Positions 55,445 through 64,000 of a DNA stretch of 64,000 nt are shown in pieces. The notes beneath the pieces are model-generated. The model ran no database searches and had not been told where the DNA came from. It was given only the letters and a program-made list of their open reading frames with translations. The stretch comes from Prochlorococcus sp. AG-418-F08 (GTDB lineage: Bacteria; Cyanobacteriota; Cyanobacteriia; PCC-6307; Cyanobiaceae): the NCBI GenBank assembly GCA_003214295.1, contig QCLV01000002.1, positions 62,001-126,000 of the forward strand, written 5' to 3'. Each line of letters starts with the position of its first letter. The first letter of the stretch is position 1. Position numbers and translations under genes: made by a program.

Positions 55445-56848
55445 TTAAACATAAAGATCAGCCCTAGGATAGCCAATTCTCTTTTGTCTATCTATTCTAC
55501 TCTTATAAAGAGCCTGCCAAAGTGCACTTAAAAGCAAAAGGATACCAAGTCTGCCCACAAACATTCCTACAATAAGAATCAATTGGCCGAAATGATTTAA
55601 TTTTGCAGTTAAACCAATATCAAAACCAACAGTTGCAAATGCAGATATGCAAGTGAACAGAATTTCTAGGAATGTGAACGATTCTTTCTTGACAAACGTA
55701 TTAGTTGTACTTAGCAGCATTGCCATTAATAAAACAAAAAGCAAAGATCCAACTGTGATTCCAACTGCCTTTAGAATGACCTTATCCGAAATTAATCTAT
55801 TACTAATAATTACATCTTTCTGACCTCTTAAAGTTGATCTAGTTGCAGCCATTAAAGCAATAAATGTAGTTGTTTTTATACCTCCACCGGTACCTCCAGT
55901 ACTTGCTCCAATAAACATCAGAGTCATTAATAATAATAGGCCTGTATCTGATATAGAGTTCAAGGAGATTGGGAAATTTGTAAAGCCTGCAGTTCTTGCA
56001 CTTACTGTTTCAAAAATTGATGACAATAAACGTTCAAACAAATTCAAATCATTAAAAAATTGACTATTTAGTAATGATTCAGTGATAAAGAATCCTAATG
56101 ATCCGAATAATATTAAAGACAAGCTTGTCCTAATAACTAGCCTGGAATGAAGACTTAATTTTTTATAAGAGAGATTTTTTTTATTACTCCAAATATCATC
56201 AATAACCCGCCATCCCAATCCACCCATAACAATGAGAAAAACAAAAACACTATTAACCAAATAATTTGTTCTATAGTCTTGGATACTATTTGACATTAAA
56301 GAAAATCCTGCATTGTTATATGCAGATATGCTGTGAAAAATGGAGGACCATAGTCTTTCCCAATTATTTTGAATGTCTACAAATCCAAAAGAATATAAAA
56401 CAATTGCACCCAAGGATATGATACTAATCGCAGTAATAGCAATACTTTGAAAAGTTCGACCAATTCCTCCTACTCCAAATTCATCTAGAGTCTTTCCTTT
56501 GTCTAATCTAGTTCTTAGCTTTGCCCCCTTTACAACAAAACCTTGCAAAAATGTCGTAATGGCCATTAATCCTAGACCACCTGATAAAAGCATAAAAGCC
56601 AAGAAAAATTGGCCTAAGAAATTTAAATCAACACCAACATCTATTATGGTTAAGCCAGTAACGGTTATTGCAGAAGTAGATGTGAAAAATGCTTCCCACA
56701 AGCCAACCTTTGAAGATGAACATAATGGAGAACTCAAAATTAAAGTTCCAAGGAAAATAATAAACAATCCTGTAACAATAGTAAATTGAGGTACAGATAG
56801 CTTTTTGTAAGCATCTTTTAACTTATAAACATTACTTGTAAATTTCAC
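55445..56848 (-). CDS. Trk/Ktr K+ transporter membrane subunit (KtrB-like)
   Basis: This 467-residue membrane protein has the repeated P-loop selectivity motifs of TrkH/KtrB: STSAITVTGLTI (first), AYNNAGFSL, SARTAGFTN and AFATVGFDIG. All four carry the conserved Gly. The predicted topology is four M1-P-M2 repeats. Its length fits KtrB. It is encoded upstream of KtrA and four bases after the SLC13 gene, indicating a single transcript. Na+-dependent K+ uptake is expected in a marine organism. Confidence 0.93.
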   Translation of the reverse strand: MKFTSNVYKLKDAYKKLSVPQFTIVTGLFIIFLGTLILSSPLCSSSKVGLWEAFFTSTSAITVTGLTIIDVGVDLNFLGQFFLAFMLLSGGLGLMAITTFLQGFVVKGAKLRTRLDKGKTLDEFGVGGIGRTFQSIAITAISIISLGAIVLYSFGFVDIQNNWERLWSSIFHSISAYNNAGFSLMSNSIQDYRTNYLVNSVFVFLIVMGGLGWRVIDDIWSNKKNLSYKKLSLHSRLVIRTSLSLILFGSLGFFITESLLNSQFFNDLNLFERLLSSIFETVSARTAGFTNFPISLNSISDTGLLLLMTLMFIGASTGGTGGGIKTTTFIALMAATRSTLRGQKDVIISNRLISDKVILKAVGITVGSLLFVLLMAMLLSTTNTFVKKESFTFLEILFTCISAFATVGFDIGLTAKLNHFGQLILIVGMFVGRLGILLLLSALWQALYKSRIDRQKRIGYPRADLYV

Positions 56849-56852
56849 GATA

Positions 56853-58661
56853 TTACCTGTAATTTAGAATTATCAATGCAGGCACTGTAAATGACATTAT
56901 AAGTGTTAATCCTGCTCCATATTTTGCAATATCAAAAAATCTATATCTTCCAGGACCATAAACCATTAGATTTGTTTGATAACCCATTGGAGTCAAGAAA
57001 GATTGACTTGCACCGAATAAAACAAGCATTATTAAAGCGCTTGGTGAAATGCCCAAAACATTTGAGAATTCAATAGCAACAGGTAAAATCAAAGCAACCG
57101 AAGCAGCATTACTTATAAATTGAGTAAGAATAACTGTCGATATAAAAATTACAACTAATGCAAAATATAGAGGCATTCCATTAAGAGCAAAGTTTAAATT
57201 GAATGCAATTAAATCTGCTAAACCTGTTACCTGCATAGCCACACTAAAGCATGATAAAGATCCCAACAATAAAATGACGTCTAACCTAATTGATTTTTGT
57301 ATCTCTGCAGGTCTTAGACATCCACACGCAACCATTGCAATGACTGCTAAAAGGACTGAACCTACTAATGGAATATTAGAAATCGAAGGCAAAACCACCA
57401 TTCCTATTGCAATCCCAATCGATATGGGTTTTTTTATCAAGAAAGGTAAATCATCTTCGAATTGATCTAAAATAAGCAAATCATTACTAGCTTGCAAACC
57501 TCTTATTGAATCTAACGGCGCTTGCAACAATAAAACATCTCCAGCCCTTAAAACGGCTTGGCCTAATCTCTCTTGAACAGTTTGCTGACCTCTTCTTAGT
57601 GCTAAAACTGTTGCATTATGACGCTGCCTAAATCTTAACTCTCTCAAACTTGCACCAGCTAGAGTTGAACCAGCTGGTAAAAGGGCTTCGAAGGTCTTAG
57701 TACCTTCATCATCTGAAAAAACATTTGCTCCACCGCAAGATGTTTTGTTTTCGCCTAGCAGAATAGTATGTTCCTGCTGCAGCCTAAATAAGTCTGCCCT
57801 TGTAACGCGGATTATTAATCTATCATCCGGTTCAATCCTTCTATCAGCCAAAGGAGGAAGAATAACTTTTCCATTTCGTTGCAATTCCAGAACATCAACG
57901 TCAAATCGTCTTTGCAATCTACTATTTCTGACAGATTGTCCAACTAATTCTGAAGTCGATGGAATAGTAACTTCAGTAAAGTATATATTCATATCACCAT
58001 TTTTAATAAACTCCTTATCTCTCCCTCTATCTGGCAAAAGCATGTCAGAAACAAGAATCATATAGGTTGTACCTATAAGCCATACAGGAATTCCGATCGA
58101 AGTCAAACTAAATAATTCCAAAGCTCCATAACCTAGTTGTTGACTAATATCACTTACAAGAAGATTTACTGAGCTACCTAATAATGTCAGAGTTCCACCT
58201 AGTAAAGTAGCAAAAGAAAGAGGTAATAAAACTTTTGATGGTGATATATTTCTCCGCTCGCACCAACCTTCGATTAAAGGTAACAAAGATGCTACTACTG
58301 GAGTATTAGGTACAAGTCCAGATATTGGAGCAATCAAAAAAGCTATTAAAGAAATTAATTTCCTTGGCGTTTTAATACTTTCAGAAGAAATCAATTCTCT
58401 TACTCTATCTAAGGCACCACTTTTAAATAATGCAGAGGAAACTGCAAATAATCCCATAAGGGTAATTAAGGACGGGCTGCCAAATCCAGCTAAAGCTTTT
58501 TCAGGAGAAAGAACCCCAGTAGCTATAAATATTCCAACACATAACAAACCAGTCAATTCTGGCGCAATAGTATTCTTAATAAACAAAATTATTGACATTA
58601 TTAAAACAACTACCGTTATAAACGCATCAAAATTATTACTAACTACTGCAATTAAATTCAT
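56853..58661 (-). CDS. SLC13-type anion permease with two TrkA-C domains
   Basis: This 602-residue protein has SLC13/DASS-type membrane segments at both ends (e.g. GFGSPSLITLMGLFAVSSAL and IFISTVILTQFISNAASVALIL). In between are two TrkA-C domains (about 235-290 LVGQSVRNSRLQRRFDVDVLEL and 330-390 AGASLRELRFRQRHNATVLAL). The layout is that of cyanobacterial sodium-coupled sulfate/anion or unknown-substrate permeases. A link to K+ homeostasis is suggested by the ktr genes following it. The substrate is unknown. Confidence 0.88.
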   Translation of the reverse strand: MNLIAVVSNNFDAFITVVVLIMSIILFIKNTIAPELTGLLCVGIFIATGVLSPEKALAGFGSPSLITLMGLFAVSSALFKSGALDRVRELISSESIKTPRKLISLIAFLIAPISGLVPNTPVVASLLPLIEGWCERRNISPSKVLLPLSFATLLGGTLTLLGSSVNLLVSDISQQLGYGALELFSLTSIGIPVWLIGTTYMILVSDMLLPDRGRDKEFIKNGDMNIYFTEVTIPSTSELVGQSVRNSRLQRRFDVDVLELQRNGKVILPPLADRRIEPDDRLIIRVTRADLFRLQQEHTILLGENKTSCGGANVFSDDEGTKTFEALLPAGSTLAGASLRELRFRQRHNATVLALRRGQQTVQERLGQAVLRAGDVLLLQAPLDSIRGLQASNDLLILDQFEDDLPFLIKKPISIGIAIGMVVLPSISNIPLVGSVLLAVIAMVACGCLRPAEIQKSIRLDVILLLGSLSCFSVAMQVTGLADLIAFNLNFALNGMPLYFALVVIFISTVILTQFISNAASVALILPVAIEFSNVLGISPSALIMLVLFGASQSFLTPMGYQTNLMVYGPGRYRFFDIAKYGAGLTLIMSFTVPALIILNYR

Positions 58662-58710
58662 ACGAAACTTATTTAACTCAATATACCCAAAAAGATTATT
58701 TCAAAAAAGT

Positions 58711-59904
58711 TTAATTGAAATAATCTTTTTCAAGAAACTTTTTAAGAATAGATTTTTTTTGGAATATCCATGAAGATGCAGATTTTAAGCTTTCTGTAAT
58801 ATCAGGCAACTTGGAAGCATATATAAGTCTTCTTACCTCAAAAGCCAATTTCCCAGATAAAGTAACCCCAAGCCCAGAAATTGAGGCGTCGCCTATTCCT
58901 AAACTAATCATTTCACCGTTGTCTTGAAATTCAAAGGGTAAAAGATCTTTTCCTTGAATTAAAAGTTCTAAATTATTAGCCAGATAACTTCCTTCCTGCA
59001 TAGCGACTTGAGCAGTTATGGGTAAATCTTCCATTCCTTTAATAACTGAAATATCGCCAATAGCAAAACAGTTTTTATGGTTTTCTATTTGCAAATTATT
59101 ATTAACTAAAATTCGTCCAGATTTTTTTGTTATTTCATCAGTTTCTAGAAAAGACACATTAGGTTTAACACCTGCAGTCCAAATCACAATATCTTTATCC
59201 AAAGAAGTTATTCCAAGCTCACTAGAAATACTAATTTTAGTTTCTGAGACTTCTGTAACTTCGGAATTCAAAAGAACATTAATTTTTCTTTTTTCTAATG
59301 ACTTCTCTGCTTGTTCTCTATTAAAAATTTTGTTTTTATTAAGGATTTCATTTGATTTTTCTATTATATTAATTTCAAATTGGTCTGAAAATATATCTTT
59401 AATTTTGCATGCCAACTCTATGCCAGAAGGACCACCTCCAACTATGAATAACTTTTTATAAAGCACAGTTTTTTGTGATTTTTTTAAAAAAGATCTTAAT
59501 TTATATAGATCATGCAAATCATTAAAAAAATAACAATTTTCATCTACACCTTTAATTAGAAAACTATTTGGAATAGACCCTGTACAAATAACGAGATATT
59601 GATAACTTAATTTTAAATCGTCGCTAAATTCAAGAATATTTTCATTGAAAGAGATCTTGATTAAAGTATTTCTTAAAAAAGTTATACCTGCATCAGAAAA
59701 AATATTTGCAAATTTTGGGGTAGCTTCCCAACTTCTTATTTCTTTACTTAAAACTTCGTACATTAAAGGTTTAAATATAAAGTTAGTTTCAGAATCAACT
59801 ACAAGGATTGGTAAAGACGGATTAAGATTCTTTAAATTCAAAGCAAATGTCATACCTGCAAAACCTGCTCCAACTATTACTATTGGTTTTTGTATTGATT
59901 TCAT
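58711..59904 (-). CDS. type II NAD(P)H dehydrogenase-like FAD oxidoreductase
   Basis: This 397-residue protein has two dinucleotide-binding motifs: PIVIVGAGFAGMTFAL (FAD, about 8-23) and LFIVGGGPSGIELAC (NAD(P), about 153-167). It also has the C-terminal FAD motif CFAIGDISVIKGMEDLPITAQVA. The family includes NDH-2 type enzymes (NdbA/B/C) that pass electrons from NADH to quinones without pumping protons. NdbB-type enzymes also have a role in phylloquinone synthesis. Which type this is cannot be read here. It is divergent from cysH. Confidence 0.88.
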   Translation of the reverse strand: MKSIQKPIVIVGAGFAGMTFALNLKNLNPSLPILVVDSETNFIFKPLMYEVLSKEIRSWEATPKFANIFSDAGITFLRNTLIKISFNENILEFSDDLKLSYQYLVICTGSIPNSFLIKGVDENCYFFNDLHDLYKLRSFLKKSQKTVLYKKLFIVGGGPSGIELACKIKDIFSDQFEINIIEKSNEILNKNKIFNREQAEKSLEKRKINVLLNSEVTEVSETKISISSELGITSLDKDIVIWTAGVKPNVSFLETDEITKKSGRILVNNNLQIENHKNCFAIGDISVIKGMEDLPITAQVAMQEGSYLANNLELLIQGKDLLPFEFQDNGEMISLGIGDASISGLGVTLSGKLAFEVRRLIYASKLPDITESLKSASSWIFQKKSILKKFLEKDYFN

Positions 59905-59999
59905 TAGCTAAATATTGTTATGCATGAATGTATTATTAAACTATACGAATAATTTTTAAATTGAGCGAAATAAAATTAAACTCATAATCAAATTGAAGA

Positions 60000-60722
60000 A
60001 TGATTGAAAACATCCAAAAAGATATTCAACTTAACCTAACGAAATATAATCAAGAGCTTTTAGATATGAAGCCTCAAGAAATGCTTACATGGGGTTATGA
60101 AAAGTTTGATAATCAATTTGCTATTACAACAAGTTTTGGTATACAGTCCTCAGTCCTTTTAAATATGGTAAGTAAATTATGTCTACAAAAAAAAATCAAA
60201 ATATTTTGGATAGATACAGGTTACCTACCTCGAGAAACTTACAATTACGCTGAAAAGCTTATGGAAGTTTTGTCCTTAGAAGTAGAAGTCCTGCAAAGTG
60301 AAATATCTCCAGCAAGAATGGAAGCTAAATTCGGAAAACTTTGGGAAACAAATAATGAGGGTGATTTAGATAAGTATCATGAAATACGAAAGATAAAACC
60401 TTTAGAGAATGGTCTAGATAAATATAATATTTGCTGCTGGGCAAGCGGTGTTAGATCAAGTCAAACAGAAAATAGAAACAAAATGAAATCTCTAGATGTG
60501 ATTCGTCAAAGAATTTCTTTAAGACCTTTATTGAATTGGACAAATAAAGATGTTTTTTATTATATGGAAGAGAATAATTTACCTGCCCATCCACTTTTTC
60601 TCAAAGGTTATTCTTCTGTGGGCGATTGGCACTCAAGCAAACCCGATGGTATCGCAAGAAAAGGCAGAGATACAAGGTTTGGAGGGATTAAACAAGAATG
60701 TGGAATACATACTAATAATTAA
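60000..60722 (+). CDS. cysH: phosphoadenylyl-sulfate reductase
   Basis: CysH reduces PAPS to sulfite with thioredoxin. The 240-residue protein has the nucleotide-binding region ITTSFGIQSSVLLNM, the dinucleotide region IFWIDTGYLPRETYNY, and the C-terminal catalytic Cys in GIKQECGIH. The loop where APS reductases carry a second Cys pair reads YSSVGDWHSSKP. This is therefore the PAPS-type form without an iron-sulfur cluster, although a CC pair exists at NICCWASG. It is a single gene, followed by coaX after 15 bases. Confidence 0.93.
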   Translation: MIENIQKDIQLNLTKYNQELLDMKPQEMLTWGYEKFDNQFAITTSFGIQSSVLLNMVSKLCLQKKIKIFWIDTGYLPRETYNYAEKLMEVLSLEVEVLQSEISPARMEAKFGKLWETNNEGDLDKYHEIRKIKPLENGLDKYNICCWASGVRSSQTENRNKMKSLDVIRQRISLRPLLNWTNKDVFYYMEENNLPAHPLFLKGYSSVGDWHSSKPDGIARKGRDTRFGGIKQECGIHTNN

Positions 60723-60737
60723 ATTGATCATAAAAAA

Positions 60738-61433
60738 ATGGTCTCAGATATAAATTTTTTATTAGTAGGGAATAGTAGGCTCCATTGGGCTCAATATTCT
60801 CAAAATCAATCTAAATTCTTCCATACCAAAAAAGATCAAAAAGTTCCCGAAAATATAGATCTTAATCATTTAATTTGGGCTTCTGTAGGGAAGCTACCAA
60901 ATTTTCAGCTTAAAAAAGAAAATGAAATAAAAACTAAAAATATTCAGTTATCAAATCTCCCTGATTTTTTTGGAGTTGATAGAGCTCTTGCCTGTATTGC
61001 AGCTTTAAAAATTATTGAAAATCCTTTAAAAAAAGATTTGCTAATTGCAGATTTTGGAACGATATTATCAATAACAAAATTAAATTCAAACGGATCTATT
61101 CTTGGTGGCCAACTTATTCCAGGTTTTATAACACAATTAAAATCAATAGAACAAAATACAAAAAATCTTAAAGTTCCCAAAAAATATGATATCCCGATCA
61201 ACGATTTTTTAATTAATACAGAGGAAGCAATGTTAAAAGGAGTAATCAACTCTCTTAATGGCGTTATTAATAGTTTATTTAATCCCGCAAAAGATATCCT
61301 ACTAATCTGTGGAGGAGACTCTGAATTATTTACCAAATCTCTAAAAAATCACAAAGAAAATATTATCAAGGCTCCTAATTTAGTTATGGAAGGAATGATC
61401 ATTCACCACTTATCGGTTCAAAAGTTAATTTAG
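60738..61433 (+). CDS. coaX: type III pantothenate kinase
   Basis: CoaX phosphorylates pantothenate in coenzyme A synthesis. The 231-residue protein has a divergent ASKHA-fold N-terminal phosphate motif (LLVGNSRLHWAQYS), FGVDRALACIAALKI, and the family motif LIADFGTILSITKLN then GGQLIPGFITQLKS. It is slightly shorter than the 250 or so residues of typical members, and the N-terminal DxGN has lost its Asp (VGN), which may affect activity. It overlaps the convergent bcp stop by nine bases. Confidence 0.85.
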   Translation: MVSDINFLLVGNSRLHWAQYSQNQSKFFHTKKDQKVPENIDLNHLIWASVGKLPNFQLKKENEIKTKNIQLSNLPDFFGVDRALACIAALKIIENPLKKDLLIADFGTILSITKLNSNGSILGGQLIPGFITQLKSIEQNTKNLKVPKKYDIPINDFLINTEEAMLKGVINSLNGVINSLFNPAKDILLICGGDSELFTKSLKNHKENIIKAPNLVMEGMIIHHLSVQKLI

Positions 61434-61892
61434 TCCTAGGTCTGCAATTATATGATCAGCCATTATCGCTGCTTTTACCTTTAAGTAAATTTTTTCTATA
61501 TTGCCATCAGTATCAATCAAAAACGTATTTCTCATCATTCCCATATATTCTTTTCCCATAAATTTCTTGAGGCCATAACTATCGTAGGAAGAAGAAACTT
61601 TAAAAGGTTCAGGATCAGTTAAAAGAATAAAAGGTAAATTAAATTTTTCTGAAAACTTCTGATGAGAGGATGCACTATCTTTACTAATTCCAAGCACAAC
61701 AATATTATTTTTTTGGAGTAAATCCCAATTCTCTTTAAAATTACATGCTTCTTTAGTACATCCTGGAGTATTATCTTTTGGATAAAAATATAGTATTATT
61801 CTTTTACCTTTAAAGTCACTAAGAGAAACTTCTTTCTCAAAAGAATCTTTCAATTTAAATTCTGGTGCTTTGTCGCCAACCTTAAGAGCCAT
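61425..61892 (-). CDS. bcp: peroxiredoxin (Bcp/PrxQ type)
   Basis: This thiol peroxidase has the peroxidatic Cys in DNTPGCTKEACNFKENW, with the second Cys five residues later as in PrxQ. It also has PKDNTPGC and the SLSDFKGKRIILYFYP strand. The frame is open to 61928, but I choose ATG 61892, as family members start with MALKVGDKAPEF. The length is then 155 residues. Its start codon and the TTG of the divergent PPTase share a base. Confidence 0.92.
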   Translation of the reverse strand: MALKVGDKAPEFKLKDSFEKEVSLSDFKGKRIILYFYPKDNTPGCTKEACNFKENWDLLQKNNIVVLGISKDSASSHQKFSEKFNLPFILLTDPEPFKVSSSYDSYGLKKFMGKEYMGMMRNTFLIDTDGNIEKIYLKVKAAIMADHIIADLGLN

Positions 61893-62548
61893 TGAAATTA
61901 TTAAATAAGTATAAATATAAAATACCAAAAATTTGGTTTTATGAGATTAAAGGTGTGCAAGATGTCGCAACTGTAGAAGAAATTAAAACCGCAAAAACCC
62001 TAACAAATTCAAGATCAAAGATTTTCTTAGAAACAAGAGCGTATTTGCGACAATCACTTGCAACACTTTTTGATTTAGACCCCTTAGAAATACCAATTAA
62101 TGCTCACCCTGGAGAACCTCCAAGTTTACCTTCTGGTATGGGAAATATCAGTTTAAGTCATTGTAAAGACGCTATCACTGTAGTCTGGCATAAAAGCAAA
62201 ATAGGGATTGATATTGAGAGAACAGATAGAGATTTTAACCATATAAAATTTGCAGAAAAATATTTTTTTCACACCAATCAATCAAACCATAATAATTATT
62301 TAACAAAAAATATGATATTAAATCAATGGTGTGCTGTTGAAGCGGCTATAAAATGGGATCATGGAAAATTAGCTAAAGACATTAACCATTGGCAATTTTT
62401 TGAAAAGCCTAAAAAGTTAATTCATAAGAAAAAAAACATACATTTAAATTATTCACAGATTAACTTCCATAATTGGACTATCGCATTAGCCTATGAAGAA
62501 AAAACTTCTTTTAATCCTGAGATTATTTGTTGTTCGAAAAATTTTTAG
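61892..62548 (+). CDS. 4'-phosphopantetheinyl transferase (Sfp/HetI-like)
   Basis: PPTases activate acyl carrier proteins. The 218-residue protein has the motifs NISLSHCKDAITVVW (P2), KIGIDIERTDR (P3-type with the metal-binding Asp/Glu), and WCAVEAAIKWDHGKL (P4). The start is uncertain: TTG 61892 touches the bcp start codon, and no ATG precedes the first motif. Other non-ATG starts a little downstream are possible. Its stop lies next to the real end of the frameshifted rarA (overlap of a few bases, convergent). Confidence 0.85.
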   Translation: MKLLNKYKYKIPKIWFYEIKGVQDVATVEEIKTAKTLTNSRSKIFLETRAYLRQSLATLFDLDPLEIPINAHPGEPPSLPSGMGNISLSHCKDAITVVWHKSKIGIDIERTDRDFNHIKFAEKYFFHTNQSNHNNYLTKNMILNQWCAVEAAIKWDHGKLAKDINHWQFFEKPKKLIHKKKNIHLNYSQINFHNWTIALAYEEKTSFNPEIICCSKNF

Positions 62549-63835
62549 TTTTCTTTTCTTCTAAGCAGTTCTTCATATTGAGTTTTTTCCCATCCATTTT
62601 TATTTGGTTCCCATATTTTTAAATCTCTTATAGATTTAGGAAGATATTCTTGTGCGACCCAATTACTTGGATAATTATGAGGATTGATATAACTATTAGA
62701 ATTATTCTTTAAATGAAGTGGAACATCAAAAGCATTGGTAGATTTGATTGTTTCAATTGCTTTAAAAATACTTTTCGTACTATTACTTTTTTGGAGACAT
62801 CGCTAAATATAAAGAAGCCTGCGTTAAAAAATATATTCCTTCTGGAAAACCAACTCTATCAAAAGCATCACAACAAGATTGTACAACTACTATGGCATTA
62901 GGATCAGCTATTCCAATATCTTCACTGGCAGATATCAGTAGTCTTCTAAGAATAAAATTAGGATCTTCACCAGCCTCCAGCATATTAGCTAGCCAGAATA
63001 AAGTTGCATCTGGATCAGAACCTCTTATGGACTTGATAAAGGCACTTATTACATCGTAATGATTTTGACCATTTTTATCGTAAACAATATTTTTCTTTTG
63101 AATTGCATCCTCTGCTATTGAGAGATTAATCCTGATTTCTTTATCATCATTTTTAGCAGTTGTTTCTATGGCCATCTCTAGCGCATTGATTAATGTTCTT
63201 GCATCACCGCCAGAAAATTTAATTAAATGACTTATAGCATCTTGAGTTAAATAAACTTTTTTTGACTCTTTTTTTTTAGAATAATGCGTTATAACTTTTT
63301 TTATTATTTTCTGCAAATCATTTTCTGACAAAGGAAGTAATGTAAAAATACGAGACCTACTAACAAGCGCTTTATTAACAGCAAAGAAAGGGTTTTCAGT
63401 TGTAGCACCAATGAAAGTTATAGTTCCATTTTCGATTGAAGGTAATAAAGCATCTTGCTGAACTGAAGTAAACCTATGAACCTCATCGATAAATAAAATT
63501 GTTTTTCTTTTTGAATTTATTAATCTATCTTTTGCATCAGCGATTTCATTTCTTAATTCTTTAACACTTGATAATAATGCATTTAACTTAATTAATTTTG
63601 AACGAGTATTAAAGGAAATAATTTCAATTAGAGTAGTTTTTCCAACACCAGGAGGGCCAGAAAAAATAAAATTACTAATCTTATCGTTTAATATTGCACT
63701 TCTTAAAAGCGAATTCTCATTCAGGATTGATTGTTGACCAAAAAAATCTTCAAAATTCTTTGGTCTTAATTGATCTGCCAAAGGTGCATTATTTTCTATT
63801 TGAGAATAATTTGTAAATATATTTTCTGAATGCAT
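62545..63835 (-). pseudogene. rarA: replication-associated recombination protein A (RarA/MgsA), frameshifted near the C-terminus
   Basis: RarA is an AAA+ clamp-loader-like ATPase acting at stalled forks. From ATG 63835 the protein reads RPKNFEDFFGQQSIL, Walker A GPPGVGKTT, IDEVHRFTSVQQDALLPS, GATTENPFFAV and the C-terminal domain up to SLYLAMSPK. It then stops at 62783, about 80 residues early. The next frame continues with NSTKSIFKAIETIKSTNAF, VPLHLKNN, QEYLPKSIRDLKIWEPN and a natural stop at 62545-62547. This is the expected RarA C-terminus. Removing one A from the six-A run at 62787-62792 restores the frame. Sequencing error, a recent mutation, or slippage are all possible. Confidence 0.85.
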
Positions 63836-63868
63836 ATAAATAAAATCAAAAAATCATTACTTCCAATT

Positions 63869-64000
63869 CTATGTAATTACTGTAGGAGTTTCCATTCGAG
63901 TAAGTTTTGAAATGTTTAATAAAGCATCTAAATCATTTATTAAAGGTTTTAAAGCGATCTGAGGATTTAACGAAAGATTCTGTTGAGGATTAAAAAATTT
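63869..64000 (-). CDS. C-terminal end of an unidentified protein (partial)
   Basis: The minus-strand frame enters from the right edge and stops at TAG 63869-63871, giving 43 residues. It contains LNPQIALKPLINDLDALLNI and ends TRMETPTVIT. The codon use looks normal for the genome. Too little is visible to name a family. It would be transcribed toward rarA, with 33 bases between. Confidence 0.55.
   Translation of the reverse strand, partial: KFFNPQQNLSLNPQIALKPLINDLDALLNISKLTRMETPTVIT

Noticed and set aside
60550-60753. Alternate-frame ORF inside cysH
   Set aside because: It lies within the clearly coding cysH frame and has no family resemblance.

Overview
The window is AT-rich, densely packed chromosomal DNA from a marine picocyanobacterium, most likely a high-light-adapted Prochlorococcus. 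The call rests on the strong A/T bias, the very short intergenic gaps, and the gene set: NDH-1 subunits with cyanobacterial accessory subunits (NdhM, NdhO, a CRR7-like protein), RpaA and RpaB, the RbcR regulator, plant-type carotenoid desaturases, Ycf3/Ycf34-type proteins, a 48-residue high-light-inducible protein and a PetL-like peptide. No sequence search was run. Family calls come from reading motifs and from knowledge of the families.

Layout. 1-8.3 kb: the start of ndhF (cut by the window edge), a Z-ISO-type isomerase, rbcR, a DUF3172 protein, ndhM, phytoene desaturase and phytoene synthase, an RRM protein and a tRNA nucleotidyltransferase. 8.3-14.1 kb: ycf34, tsaB-like, then plsC-fabD-fabH-plsX and rpaB on the minus strand. 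14.1-20.9 kb: radA, ycf3, a copper-type P-ATPase, tmk, holB and rpaA. 20.9-23.9 kb: a sparse accessory stretch ending at a tRNA-Asn. It holds a hypothetical gene, a helix-turn-helix micro-ORF, a DUF6492-type glycosyltransferase, and two decayed copies of the tRNA-Asn 3' end, each followed by a terminator-like hairpin. 24-39.4 kb: an ABC ATPase, cysK, a J-domain protein, ndhO, an LpxB-related protein, sufA/iscA, zeta-carotene desaturase, hemD, rbfA, a GST, a CRR7-like gene, aroK, a tandem pterin-synthase protein with a RibD-like reductase, and a PetL-like peptide. 39.4-53.5 kb: rimO, a VKOR-thioredoxin fusion, nadB, a PDZ/radical SAM protein, TolC, an inositol phosphatase-type enzyme, a YihY protein, an HLIP, HtrA and an ABC-F ATPase. 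53.5-64 kb: small proteins (one Nif11-like), a Ktr-type K+ uptake pair with an SLC13 permease, a type II NADH dehydrogenase-like protein, cysH, coaX, bcp, a PPTase, and a rarA gene broken by a one-base frameshift.

How the genes fit together. Four steps of the poly-cis carotenoid route from GGPP toward lycopene are present (Pys, Pds, Z-ISO-like, Zds); only a CrtISO-type step is not seen here. The plsC-fabD-fabH-plsX block links fatty-acid initiation to phosphatidic acid synthesis. RpaB and RpaA are encoded about 6 kb apart. The Trk/Ktr proteins and the SLC13 permease form one ion-transport cluster. The most unusual region is the tRNA-Asn island (about 21.9-23.9 kb), which looks like the remains of repeated site-specific integration at one tRNA 3' end. 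Other odd items are the repetitive N-terminal extension of PlsX, the tandem pterin synthase whose first half has lost a key His, and the rarA frameshift.
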